Shown: piece after piece, positions 17,346-23,406 of the stretch
Position numbering within the stretch: the first letter of the stretch is position 1
Layout of the letters: every line of letters begins with the position of its first letter
IMG/VR virus record: IMGVR_UViG_3300046542_000449
Coordinates: 1-33,115 of that record
DNA from: a virus
Length of the DNA stretch: 33,115 nt
Reading direction: 5' to 3' (one strand)
The notes under the pieces: generated by a model
What the model was told of the DNA's origin: nothing
What the model saw: the letters and a program-made list of their open reading frames with translations, nothing else
The model's database searches: none
Translations under genes and position numbers: made by a program

Positions 17346-17546
17346 TCAAATGCTCCACGCCTCGGCCGTGCGCCGTACTACGCGGCCAGCCACCCGGGAC
17401 GGGTGGCAGCAGCTGGCAATGGCAGCCTGCGACACCGCCCCCCCTTGCGCCGCTTCGGTAGGTCTCGCCCTTGCCTGCCCACCCGACAGGCAGTCACTAG
17501 GTGCCTGCACGCTTTTCGAACGCTGCACTTGAAGGTCAACCTTCAT
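17346..17546 (-). CDS. Small hypothetical protein (66 aa)
   Basis: The ATG overlaps the stop of the DUF1376 gene (ATGA), and the TGA is one base before the next start, so the ORF fills its gap exactly. The 66-residue product begins MKVDLQVQRSKSVQAPSD, has two adjacent cysteines (ASCCHPSR) in its second half, and has no recognised domain. The Ala/Arg/Ser composition leaves a possibility that it is translated only to couple its neighbours. Confidence 0.55.
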   Translation of the reverse strand: MKVDLQVQRSKSVQAPSDCLSGGQARARPTEAAQGGAVSQAAIASCCHPSRVAGRVVRRTAEAWSI

Positions 17547-18547
17547 GGCGACACCACGCCTTTCTGTCCGAGGATGCGCAGCACGCGGGCTTCGTAATCG
17601 CCGAATATCCGATCAACCGATTCATCCCAAGGGCCGAGACCAAGGCGCTCACCCATGGCCTCAACGCCGCTGCGGGTGTTGGCCCAGTCGGACGGAAGAC
17701 CGCCGCCATTGGCATTCGAGGCCGGAGTATCCAACCATCGGGATTCACGCAGCCAGCGAAGCACGGCAGGGCATGCCTTGCCGTCATCCTTGCTCAGCGT
17801 GGCGGACTGACTCGCTGCGGCCGTCAGGAGTTGCTCAACCGACACGGAGCCCCCAGCAACCAAGTTGTCAATCAGGATTGCCACTTCGGCGGTACGGGTG
17901 CGCCGCTGCTCAGGGAAGTAGCCTTGCAGTTCAGATGCGATAGCCAATCCATCGCACTCACCCCCCTTGGGGGGTTGGGGGGTATTTATTTGGTTCTGGT
18001 TCTGGTTCTGGTTCTGGTTAGCCGTGACATCACCGTGACATGCCGTGACATGTGCCGTGACATTCTCGCCACCCGATACGTGAGCCCCCGCCTCGGTAAC
18101 CGTGACGCCGTGTTCTCGGCACAGTGCAAGCAGGTCAGCCATCTTGGCATTGAACGATGGCGCCAAGCCCTTGGAGCGCAGCGCTGCGAAGATGGCAGAC
18201 CGACGTGCGCGGCTCAGCTTTTGTCGGAGCGTAACGTTCTGCTTGACCTCGTCGTTTCCGACTTGACGCTGACGGTAGAACTCAATCTCACGCTCGCATC
18301 GAGCCTGGATATAACGGCCATCGTCTTGCAGCTCGAAGTACTCATCGAGCAAAAACTGCAAGGCGGCCAACTCATCATCAGACCGGCACAGCAGACGACG
18401 CGCGAGCAGCCCGAAGTCCGAACCGTCCAGCGCTGTCTCAGCGTCGTAGTACATGTCCAGCATGTCACGGTACAAGCCCCGCTCCAGCCGTGACAGGTGC
18501 CGTGTCGCAGTGTTGAAGTCACCGATATGGTGGGGATAGGTATTCAT
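17543..18547 (-). CDS. DUF1376 replication-module protein (lambda O-like role)
   Basis: A 334-residue protein. The N-terminal 90 residues, MNTYPHHIGDFNTATRHLSRLERGLYRDMLDMYYD and on, are a textbook DUF1376 (YdaU-type) domain found in phage replication regions. The middle holds a flexible NQNQNQNQNQ tract, and the C-terminus (LLTAAASQSATLSKDDGKACPAVLRWLRESRWLD) resembles the end of lambda O-like and primosomal DnaT-like phage proteins. It likely binds the phage origin and recruits host replication proteins. Four CCGTGACAT repeats, a TGGTTC tract and an A+T patch lie inside the gene, as the lambda origin lies inside O. No helicase loader gene follows. Confidence 0.8.
   Translation of the reverse strand: MNTYPHHIGDFNTATRHLSRLERGLYRDMLDMYYDAETALDGSDFGLLARRLLCRSDDELAALQFLLDEYFELQDDGRYIQARCEREIEFYRQRQVGNDEVKQNVTLRQKLSRARRSAIFAALRSKGLAPSFNAKMADLLALCREHGVTVTEAGAHVSGGENVTAHVTACHGDVTANQNQNQNQNQINTPQPPKGGECDGLAIASELQGYFPEQRRTRTAEVAILIDNLVAGGSVSVEQLLTAAASQSATLSKDDGKACPAVLRWLRESRWLDTPASNANGGGLPSDWANTRSGVEAMGERLGLGPWDESVDRIFGDYEARVLRILGQKGVVSP
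17961..18063. other. Origin-like cluster: four iterons, TGGTTC tract, A+T patch and G/C palindrome
   Basis: Four copies of CCGTGACAT begin at 18022, 18033, 18043 and 18055, spacings of 11, 10 and 12 bases, close to one helical turn. Next to them are five TGGTTC-type units (17991-18020), a short A+T patch (GTATTTATTT, about 17982-17991) and the palindrome CCCCCCTTGGGGGG (17961-17974). An inverted copy of the same 9-mer is at 18462-18470. The arrangement repeats, palindrome and A+T patch within the initiator gene resembles lambda ori. Function as an origin is inference. Confidence 0.5.
17991..18020. repeat. TGGTTC hexanucleotide tandem repeat
   Basis: Four perfect TGGTTC units and one TGGTTA, encoding Asn-Gln repeats on the minus strand. 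Unit length is two codons, so copy-number change would not shift frame, only lengthen the linker between the two domains of the DUF1376 protein. Confidence 0.9.
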
Positions 18548-18557
18548 CTACAGACCT

Positions 18558-18890
18558 TCAATCCACCAGGCGCTGCTGCCGCGCAGCGACACGCACCGTC
18601 TTGGCCAGGCGATGCGGCGGAAGACTGCAAGGACGCGAGCCTGCGTCTTCAAACACCTTGGACGCGAGCAAAGAACCCACTGGCGCAGTGATGCAATTAA
18701 TCGCAATGGTTTTGTCGGGCAGACGACGGTTATGTGCCTCCAGCAGCTCGCGCCGCGTCAGCGCGGACACGCCCTGGCGGTGTTCGGCAACCAGCACCTC
18801 ATACAGGTCCCGCTGCCGTTCCGACAGCTTCGACACGTCGAGAGCAGCAAAGGAAGCCGCTTTGATATCAGCGGAAGTAATGCTGTCCAT
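18558..18890 (-). CDS. Hypothetical early protein with HTH-like segment (110 aa)
   Basis: The ATG is 3 bases after the CII-family gene and the stop 10 bases before the DUF1376 gene, so it belongs to the same early transcript. The protein has LSERQRDLYEVLVAEHRQGVSALTRRELLEAHNRRLPDKT, a pattern resembling the start of a winged-helix domain in phage replication-region proteins, followed by a basic C-terminus (PHRLAKTVRVAARQQR). It may be a DNA-binding partner for replication or regulation. I do not recognise a named family. Confidence 0.7.
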   Translation of the reverse strand: MDSITSADIKAASFAALDVSKLSERQRDLYEVLVAEHRQGVSALTRRELLEAHNRRLPDKTIAINCITAPVGSLLASKVFEDAGSRPCSLPPHRLAKTVRVAARQQRLVD

Positions 18891-18893
18891 GGA

Positions 18894-19418
18894 TCAACCC
18901 TCCCCGCGCCGCGGCATGCGGCTACGTGCTGTTGCGACAAGATGGCCTATGGCGGCCGTGGCCTCTTGGGCTTGGTAAGAGATGCGGCGAAGCTCATTGC
19001 CGCTGATATCGCCGCCATGCATCAGCGCATCCGCAGCGGCGCGGCAAAGCTCAGCAAACTCCGACTGCATGCGCATGAACGCCTCCACCGGATGCCCCCC
19101 GGTCTGATCAGGTGTCGCGCGGTCGCAAACAAAGCCCAGCTGCGCCGCCATCGCGTGAAGGATGGATGCGTTGTTTGCCACCACCTGGAGAGTCAGAGAC
19201 TCCTTGAGCGTGAGGTGGTGCGTGGTGTTGTTCGGGTTGAGCTTGTTCTGCAACGTGCCCGCGTTGATGCCCATGCGCTGGGCGAGATTGGCGACACCAC
19301 CAGGGTGGGCCTGGCTGATCTGGAACGCGGCATCCACCGGGTCCAGGCCGTCAATGTTGAGTTGAGCCCCACCTTCAACATATCCCGGCAGCCCTGATAT
19401 CGACACACTGATGGACAT
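18894..19418 (-). CDS. Phage regulatory protein, CII (CP76) family
   Basis: A 174-residue protein with the signature of the phage regulatory CII/CP76 family: PVDAAFQISQAHPGGVANLAQRMGINAGTLQNKLNPNNTTHHLTLKE followed by ASILHAMAAQLGFVCD. The first half is a helix-turn-helix-like DNA-binding region; the C-terminal half is a helical oligomerisation part. In related phages it takes part in the lysis/lysogeny decision or early gene control. TGAGGT precedes the ATG. It heads the leftward replication and packaging series. A start 28 bases from a divergent plus-strand gene leaves little room for a promoter, so its transcript may begin farther upstream. Confidence 0.88.
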   Translation of the reverse strand: MSISVSISGLPGYVEGGAQLNIDGLDPVDAAFQISQAHPGGVANLAQRMGINAGTLQNKLNPNNTTHHLTLKESLTLQVVANNASILHAMAAQLGFVCDRATPDQTGGHPVEAFMRMQSEFAELCRAAADALMHGGDISGNELRRISYQAQEATAAIGHLVATARSRMPRRGEG

Positions 19419-19445
19419 CGATTACCTCACTTGAAAGAAAACGAA

Positions 19446-19673
19446 ATGACCGCAGCAGCACCCGCCACCAAAGAGGCAGCGCGCACCGAAGCGATGGAGA
19501 TTTTTTTGAGCCAGCTGGTCTTTGTGCTCGAGGGAGAAAGCCGCAGCGGCTTCACTGCAGACAAGCTGGACCGCTGGCTCGATGCCTGCTCGCAGCGCAT
19601 GAGCGAGACAGGAAGCGCGGCGCCAGAAGTGGTGACGCAGCTGCGCGCTTTGCAAGCACGGGTGCTGGCATGA
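19446..19673 (+). CDS. Hypothetical protein, divergent from the CII gene (75 aa)
   Basis: A small acidic helical protein (MTAAAPATKEAARTEAMEIF, then LSQLVFVLEGESRSGFTADKLDRWLDACSQRM) with amphipathic helices and good codon use. ATG 19446 was chosen; a TTG 15 bases upstream is in frame. The ribosome-binding region (GAAAG) is weak. Together with the next gene it forms a two-gene island read against the surrounding leftward early genes. Function unknown. Confidence 0.6.
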   Translation: MTAAAPATKEAARTEAMEIFLSQLVFVLEGESRSGFTADKLDRWLDACSQRMSETGSAAPEVVTQLRALQARVLA

Positions 19674-19739
19674 AAGGTGCCCACCGCACCTTGGGCTATG
19701 CTGGAAGCTCCCACACAACCAACGCCAAGGAGGGCGGAC

Positions 19740-19949
19740 ATGAACGGAGAAAAAACCATCAGCGGACTAGAGTTCCGACTGATGTTCAAGGAACTGGTCG
19801 ACAACTTGCAAGACGACGACTTAGTGTTTTTCGGGGACGGCAACTTGTCTGTGCAGAATCCGAAAGATCGCGCAGCCATTGGGCAACCACGCATAGTGCA
19901 AATTCGATTCAACGAGCTGTACACCATCAACCCCGATCAGCCGGCTTAG
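19740..19949 (+). CDS. Hypothetical phage protein (69 aa)
   Basis: The start has an excellent AAGGAGG and 6-base spacing. The 69-residue product (GLEFRLMFKELVDNLQDDDLVFFGDGNL, then RIVQIRFNELYTI) looks like a compact alpha/beta protein of a kind often seen near phage regulatory regions; no function known. Its end overlaps the end of the leftward 155-aa gene by 23 bases, tail to tail. Confidence 0.75.
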   Translation: MNGEKTISGLEFRLMFKELVDNLQDDDLVFFGDGNLSVQNPKDRAAIGQPRIVQIRFNELYTINPDQPA

Positions 19950-20394
19950 CGGCTGACTCGCAACTGCGCAACTCAGACACCAACTCACCGAGATTGCGAG
20001 CCAGGGCGCTATCAGGACAAAAAAAGGAATCTGGGCGCCTGCCACCGCAGAATGCCGTAACTCGCAGACGGCTACCATCAAGCAAGCTGATGCGCACTTC
20101 TCCATGCACTGCCGCAAGTGCCATGTCAGCGCCCGGCTTCGTCACGCCCAACTGGCTAAGAGCTTTTCGTCCGTCTGGCGATAGCTCAAGAATGCCATGC
20201 AGTCGAATTGCGGACGCCAGCAGCCCGGCTCCGGCCACACCACCCATACACGAGACTTCGATACTGCTTGGGTTGCTCCCCGGATCAAATCCGGCCTTCG
20301 CATACAGATCCTGCATAAGGCAGGCCACCGCCTCGGCGAGCGCCTTCGGATCTCCCTGCTCAAGGAATTGCGCAAAGCGATATGCATCAGCCAT
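19927..20394 (-). CDS. Hypothetical early protein downstream of cro (155 aa)
   Basis: The ATG at 20394 overlaps the cro stop by 8 bases and has GGAGG 7 bases upstream. The protein has a helical N-terminus (ADAYRFAQFLEQGDPKALAEAVACLMQDLY) and an alpha/beta C-terminal half with several cysteines. No membrane segment. Because it is coupled to cro, it would be made early after infection or induction, and might be a regulator or host-takeover protein; that role is inference. Reading frames upstream of 20394 belong to cro in another frame. Confidence 0.75.
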   Translation of the reverse strand: MADAYRFAQFLEQGDPKALAEAVACLMQDLYAKAGFDPGSNPSSIEVSCMGGVAGAGLLASAIRLHGILELSPDGRKALSQLGVTKPGADMALAAVHGEVRISLLDGSRLRVTAFCGGRRPDSFFCPDSALARNLGELVSELRSCESAAKPADRG

Positions 20395-20602
20395 GGGCGA
20401 CCTCCAAGGCTTGGACATCGATCTCCGACGCTGCCTGACGCAACCCCTTAGTTCGAGCCAGCACACCCGCAACCCGGTCCGCAGTGGACTGAGGAAGCGT
20501 GTCAGGCCATTGGTAAACCGTTTGGACAGCCCTGTAGCCCATTGCCTGGGCTGCTTTTTTTGGCGTTCCACCGAGAAGTTTGATTGCGGATTTCTTTTCC
20601 AT
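20387..20602 (-). CDS. cro: Cro-like repressor
   Basis: A 71-residue protein with a Cro-type helix-turn-helix: KSAIKLLGGTPKKAAQAMGYRAVQTVYQWPDTLPQSTADRV. It is divergent from the repressor gene and next to the operator, as in lambda. The -10 box TACAAT sits inside the operator, ending 7 bases before the ATG at 20602, so the mRNA is probably leaderless; there is no Shine-Dalgarno. Another ATG at 20611 would overlap the -10 box and is unlikely. It should shut off repressor transcription and favour lytic growth. Confidence 0.88.
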   Translation of the reverse strand: MEKKSAIKLLGGTPKKAAQAMGYRAVQTVYQWPDTLPQSTADRVAGVLARTKGLRQAASEIDVQALEVAHG

Positions 20603-20609
20603 GCCGCAC

Positions 20610-20615
20610 ATTGTA
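20610..20615 (-). promoter_or_regulatory. -10 box of the cro promoter
   Basis: TACAAT on the minus strand overlaps one half of the operator. The best -35 is TTCATC with an 18-base spacer (weak). Seven bases separate the box from the cro ATG, which predicts transcription starting at or beside the start codon. Confidence 0.5.
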
Positions 20616-20627
20616 AACAGATTTACA
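20612..20627. promoter_or_regulatory. Operator O1 between cro and the repressor gene
   Basis: The 16-bp dyad TGTAAACAGATTTACA (TGTAAA-N4-TTTACA) lies in the divergent region and overlaps the cro -10 box. The same pattern is found at 21336-21351 and, imperfectly, at 21303-21318. A separate half-site TTTACA is at 20645-20650. This is the expected binding site of the Cro-like protein and the repressor. Confidence 0.75.
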
Positions 20628-20634
20628 TCTTTTG

Positions 20635-21078
20635 ATGAATACCAATTTACACACCGTCATATACCGTCAGCGAATGCTTTACGGTGAACGACTACAACTC
20701 GCGATGACCCGCCGCAGCGAAATGCTTGGTCAGGAAGTGACACGCAACGATGTTGCGAAAGTCGCGCAAAGGTCAGTCCAGAACATTGGAATGATCATCA
20801 ACAACGCAAAGGGCACGGACCAAAAACTTGGGACCAAGGCTCACGCCGCGGTGGCTGAATACCTCAAAGTTAGCTCCGACTGGCTGCTCAACGAAGAGGG
20901 TCCAATGGAACCCCGGACCTCCGTGAACGCACCCACTGAGCTAACCCCTAGCGCTATAGAAATTGCCGTTCTCTTCGACATGATCCCTTTGACGGACAAG
21001 ATAAGGCGCGCCCAAGCCTTCAATGCCGCAAGCACCGCAATCATGCAAGTGCTGCAATCCGCTGACGCCAAGAAATAA
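20635..21078 (+). CDS. Short CI-like prophage repressor (no peptidase domain)
   Basis: A 147-residue HTH protein: YGERLQLAMTRRSEML, DVAKVAQRSVQNIGMIINN, and DWLLNEEGPM are typical of phage repressor N-terminal domains. The rest is a short helical tail (IPLTDKIRRAQAFNAASTAIMQVL); the LexA/S24 self-cleaving peptidase domain is absent. It would hold the prophage silent through the TGTAAA operators, but without self-cleavage, induction must use another trigger, for example an antirepressor. The start is uncertain: ATG 20635 is directly after O1, while ATG 20674 gives the more usual MLYGERL start (134 aa). Neither has a Shine-Dalgarno, suggesting leaderless mRNA. Confidence 0.83.
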   Translation: MNTNLHTVIYRQRMLYGERLQLAMTRRSEMLGQEVTRNDVAKVAQRSVQNIGMIINNAKGTDQKLGTKAHAAVAEYLKVSSDWLLNEEGPMEPRTSVNAPTELTPSAIEIAVLFDMIPLTDKIRRAQAFNAASTAIMQVLQSADAKK

Positions 21079-21232
21079 GCGTTTGCTCGTCTGGAAAGAC
21101 GATCGATTTCACGCCGATATCGCCCAGGCGCCGCGATTCGGCCATTAAGTCCTCCATAGACTCCTTTTCAGAGCTCACCCGAGCAATGGCCTTGGTGGTC
21201 TGCACACTGTAAACCACTGTGTTTATATCCAT
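21041..21232 (-). CDS. Hypothetical small protein convergent with the repressor (63 aa)
   Basis: A 63-residue protein (MDINTVVYSVQTTKAIARVS, then SRRLGDIGVKSIVFPDEQTLISWRQR) with natural composition. Its 3' end overlaps the repressor gene's end by 38 bases. A TTGAGC - 17 bases - TATGAT promoter is placed so that transcription begins at about the A of the ATG, so the mRNA is leaderless. A TGTAAA half-site at 21208 lies within its first codons. It may be a lysogenic gene, perhaps a repressor modulator; function is not known. Confidence 0.55.
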   Translation of the reverse strand: MDINTVVYSVQTTKAIARVSSEKESMEDLMAESRRLGDIGVKSIVFPDEQTLISWRQRIAALA

Positions 21233-21238
21233 GTGTCA

Positions 21239-21267
21239 ATCATAACCATTGGTTGCAACTAGCTCAA
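21239..21267 (-). promoter_or_regulatory. Promoter for the 63-aa gene
   Basis: On the minus strand, TTGAGC (21262-21267) and TATGAT (21239-21244) are separated by exactly 17 bases. Six bases lie between the -10 box and the ATG at 21232, which fits a leaderless transcript and the absence of a ribosome-binding site. Confidence 0.55.
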
Positions 21268-21302
21268 CAACAAAAGGTGAACTGCTGAAAAAACATGCAG
21301 CA

Positions 21303-21318
21303 TGTAAATCTGTATTCA
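21303..21318. promoter_or_regulatory. Operator O2 (imperfect)
   Basis: TGTAAATCTGTATTCA matches the complement of O1, TGTAAATCTGTTTACA, at 14 of 16 positions. Its centre is 33 bp from that of O3, about three helical turns, so two dimers on the same DNA face could cooperate. Confidence 0.55.
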
Positions 21319-21335
21319 TTTTTTACCACCCGTAT

Positions 21336-21351
21336 TGTAAATTCATTTACA
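21336..21351. promoter_or_regulatory. Operator O3
   Basis: The perfect dyad TGTAAATTCATTTACA has the same half-sites as O1 with a different 4-base centre. It lies about 0.7 kb from O1 on the other side of the repressor gene, like the two operator regions of lambda. No convincing promoter overlaps it. Confidence 0.65.
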
Positions 21352-21627
21352 CTCACCCACACCGCTGCAGTTGTTGGGCGCCACGGGATCGACCGGGCCA
21401 GCCCTGGTCCTTTAAAAATTCCTTGCCCATGTTGCTGCGCCACCTGCGGCGCTTCGTCGGGCACAAGAGCGAATCCAGGGCATGGCCTGGGCCAGCGCAG
21501 GGAGTCCACCCTGTCACCAGTCCGCCAAAGCGCGGTACACGGGCCAAAAAGGTGAGGCAAACAGGGAGGCCAAGAACAGAAACGCCCTCCGATTGATCGG
21601 CGCCGCGCCCTGAGCGACATCAGGGCG
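21352..21627. other. Gene-free leader with RNA structure ahead of the parB-like gene
   Basis: No believable coding frame is found here. A weak plus-strand promoter can be drawn (TCGACC at 21389, 18-base spacer, TAAAAA at 21413). Downstream lie a perfect stem GCCCTGA/TCAGGGC (21607-21626) and then the 12-bp hairpin with U-rich tail listed separately. The layout, operators, then structured DNA, then terminator-like hairpin, before the next gene, would suit a small RNA or an attenuated leader, but this is inference. Confidence 0.35.
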
Positions 21628-21662
21628 AAAACAAAAGCGTCGCTGGTCGGCGCTTTTGTTTT
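21628..21662 (+). terminator. Rho-independent terminator-like hairpin before the parB-like gene
   Basis: A perfect 12-bp inverted repeat, AAAACAAAAGCG/CGCTTTTGTTTT, with an 11-base loop. The 3' arm is U-rich in both directions of reading, so it could work on both strands. It ends 50 bases before the ParB-like start codon. Confidence 0.6.
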
Positions 21663-21712
21663 GCAAACAGGAATGACATGCGGCACCGCCACACAACGAC
21701 CCGGGAACAACC

Positions 21713-22609
21713 ATGACCAACTCCATTCGCAAGATGCTCGAAAGCAAGGAGGCCAAGCGCGCCCATGCCGTGCAGGTCTTGTACGAAAGCATCCACATCG
21801 AACCAGGCTTCAACCTGCGACTGGCGGATGATGCACTCGAGGAAAGCATCGAGGCGCTGACCCTGCACATCCTGTCGGGCGGCACATTTCCTCCGCTTGA
21901 AGTTCGCATACGCGATGCGGGCGGAGTCTGGATCGTTGATGGCCACCGTCGGTATGCGGCAATTGGTCGAGCGCTGGCACGCGGCGCAGATCTATGCGAC
22001 CCCAAAGACAGCAAGGTGCACATTCATGTCGTCATCTTCGAGGGAAATGACGCCGACCGCACAGCCCGCATCATCACCAGCGCAGCAGGTAAACCGCTCA
22101 TGCCCATGGAAATTGCGGAGGGCTACAAGCGTCTGCGAGCCTTTGGCTGGACGCCGCCGCACATCGCCACCAAGGTGGGAAAGACTTCCGAGCATGTTCT
22201 GCAATTGCTGGCACTCGGGGATGCAAACAGTGATGTGCGGCAGATGGTCAGCGCCGGAAAGGTCTCTGCCACGCTCGCTGCCAAGACGGCGCGCAAGCAC
22301 GGCGAACAGGCAGGCGCTGTGCTGGAGCAGCAGCTTGAATCAGCCACGGCCCAGGGGAAAACTCGCGTCACGCCCGCAACGGTAGCTGGACCAAAGGCCA
22401 AGACAAACGAGTTGCGCAAAGACTCCGAACGCCTGGACTTCTTGATCCAGAACCTCGCTCTCGTTCACCACGGCGACAGGGGCTACTGGGCCGAATGGGG
22501 GATCAAAGAACGTCAGCAGACGGAGTTCTACCCCTGCCCGCGAGAGGCCATAGACGCCGCGATATCAGCGAAGCAAACCAACCAAACCCAACAAAACCAG
22601 CCCGCCTAA
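21713..22609 (+). CDS. ParB-like nuclease/partition-fold protein with extra C-terminal domain
   Basis: A 298-residue protein. Residues 25-115 form a ParB N-terminal (Srx-fold) domain with the VDGHRRYAA box; residues 125-215 form the HTH region (PMEIAEGYKRLRAFGWTPPHIATKVGKTSEHVLQLLAL). The last 60 residues (SERLDFLIQN through PREAIDAA) are an additional module shared with the 355-aa protein at 27 kb. ParB proteins bind DNA, and phage ones act in partition, regulation or as CTP-dependent clamps; no ParA gene or obvious parS is nearby, so plasmid partition is doubtful. The ribosome-binding site is weak (GGGAA). A terminator follows the stop. Confidence 0.87.
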   Translation: MTNSIRKMLESKEAKRAHAVQVLYESIHIEPGFNLRLADDALEESIEALTLHILSGGTFPPLEVRIRDAGGVWIVDGHRRYAAIGRALARGADLCDPKDSKVHIHVVIFEGNDADRTARIITSAAGKPLMPMEIAEGYKRLRAFGWTPPHIATKVGKTSEHVLQLLALGDANSDVRQMVSAGKVSATLAAKTARKHGEQAGAVLEQQLESATAQGKTRVTPATVAGPKAKTNELRKDSERLDFLIQNLALVHHGDRGYWAEWGIKERQQTEFYPCPREAIDAAISAKQTNQTQQNQPA

Positions 22610-22625
22610 CAAGCGGGTTTTTTTT
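22601..22625 (+). terminator. Terminator of the parB-like gene
   Basis: The stem CCCGC/GCGGG (AGCCCGC/GCGGGTT with a G-U pair) encloses the stop codon of the ParB-like gene in its loop and is followed by eight T. The next gene's GGAG is directly after the T-run. Confidence 0.85.
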
Positions 22626-22635
22626 GGAGCGCCCC

Positions 22636-22968
22636 ATGGCTATACGTGTCCCGCCGCCCACCAAACACCACAACACGACCACCGCGCGATTCAAGCGAAC
22701 GCTTGCCGACGCCTTCCCCGCAGGCACCCAACGCATTGAAGAGCCTGCGCGCTTCCCTCTGCCTAACCGCCCAGGGGCGTGGTTGATATCAGCGTTGATC
22801 ACGCTTATCGCCATCACGCTGACAGGCTGCAGCGGCGCCGAAGCGCAGGTGGTGCCCATCAGCAAATCGGAACTGCGCAAGATCGCTGGCGCCGAAAAGT
22901 CGTGCGCTGGCATGACGCCAGTCTGGATCGATGAGACGACTGCGGAATGCTTCAAAAGCCATGAGTAG
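22636..22968 (+). CDS. Hypothetical membrane protein or lipoprotein-like protein (110 aa)
   Basis: The first 48 residues are polar and basic (IRVPPPTKHHNTTTARFKRT), followed by one hydrophobic segment GAWLISALITLIAITLTGC near 50-66 and a soluble end with two Cys. LTGC resembles a lipobox, but the N-terminal region is too long for a standard lipoprotein signal, so a type II inner-membrane protein is the better reading. GGAG precedes the ATG at 22636. Its last 8 bases overlap the next gene. It may be made in the lysogen. Confidence 0.7.
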   Translation: MAIRVPPPTKHHNTTTARFKRTLADAFPAGTQRIEEPARFPLPNRPGAWLISALITLIAITLTGCSGAEAQVVPISKSELRKIAGAEKSCAGMTPVWIDETTAECFKSHE

Positions 22969-23215
22969 AGGCACTTCCACGGCCAGGTTAGCCATGGACG
23001 ATGCGATCTGTGAGCAATACGGCCCGCTGGCTGTGCGTCACACCAAGGCTCAGATTGAGCGGGCGGCGCAGGCGGCCCATGCCCAGGGGCTATCGCCGAA
23101 CGAGGCCTGCCCTCACCCGTTCCAAAGCAAATGCGGGATGCACTGGCTTGCCGCCTTCAATCTTGCCATTCCACTGCCCGCAAAGCCCATCAACACACTC
23201 GAGCCACCACTATGA
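22961..23215 (+). CDS. Hypothetical phage protein (84 aa)
   Basis: The ATG lies within the end of the preceding gene (ATGAGTAG overlap). The product has AICEQYGPLAVRHTKAQIERAAQAA, a helical stretch, then EACPHPFQSKCGMHWLAAFNLAIP, a pattern common to small phage accessory proteins of unknown role. Two Cys flank a PFQSK segment, and one His follows, perhaps binding a metal. Its stop overlaps the ATG of the next reading frame (ATGA). Confidence 0.72.
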   Translation: MSRGTSTARLAMDDAICEQYGPLAVRHTKAQIERAAQAAHAQGLSPNEACPHPFQSKCGMHWLAAFNLAIPLPAKPINTLEPPL

Positions 23216-23406
23216 AGCAATGAATTAATCAACCACGCGCGGAGCGCGACCAACCCGCAGCGCAACTCGGTGGCATAGAAGCCCATGCGATCTGGTGGAT
23301 GGCCCAAGCCGACCAGCAGCAGACCATCTGCGGCAGCTGCGGCAGCTGCGGAGCACGAGTGTCTCGGCAGCGCGTTGAGGGCGAGCCCCTACCATGTTGC
23401 CACTGA
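23212..23406 (+). pseudogene. Small Cys-rich protein gene with stop at codon 4
   Basis: The frame begins with an ATG overlapping the preceding stop (ATGA), reads M-K-Q, meets TGA at 23221, and then stays open for 60 codons: INQPRAERDQPAA, EAHAIWWMAQAD, CGSCGSCGARV, EGEPLPCCH. This matches the intact 61-aa protein at 26317 (MNAPSTSRAERDRPAA, ARAVWWQAQQ, CIHCHAEA, EGESPPCGC). No ATG/GTG/TTG restarts before the conserved part; an ATT directly follows the TGA. It is either inactivated by a nonsense change, read through, or started at ATT. Confidence 0.65.

Noticed and set aside
17991-18020. Phase-variable microsatellite
   Set aside because: The unit is 6 bases, so changes in copy number keep the reading frame.
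19427-19930. Minus-strand frame of 167 codons between the 155-aa and CII-family genes
   Set aside because: Ser-rich, shadow-like composition; the plus-strand frames here have better proteins, and one has a perfect AAGGAGG site.
21713-22609. ParABS partition system of a phage-plasmid
   Set aside because: No ParA-type ATPase or parS-like repeat is nearby, and an integrase with tRNA-adjacent location argues for chromosomal integration.
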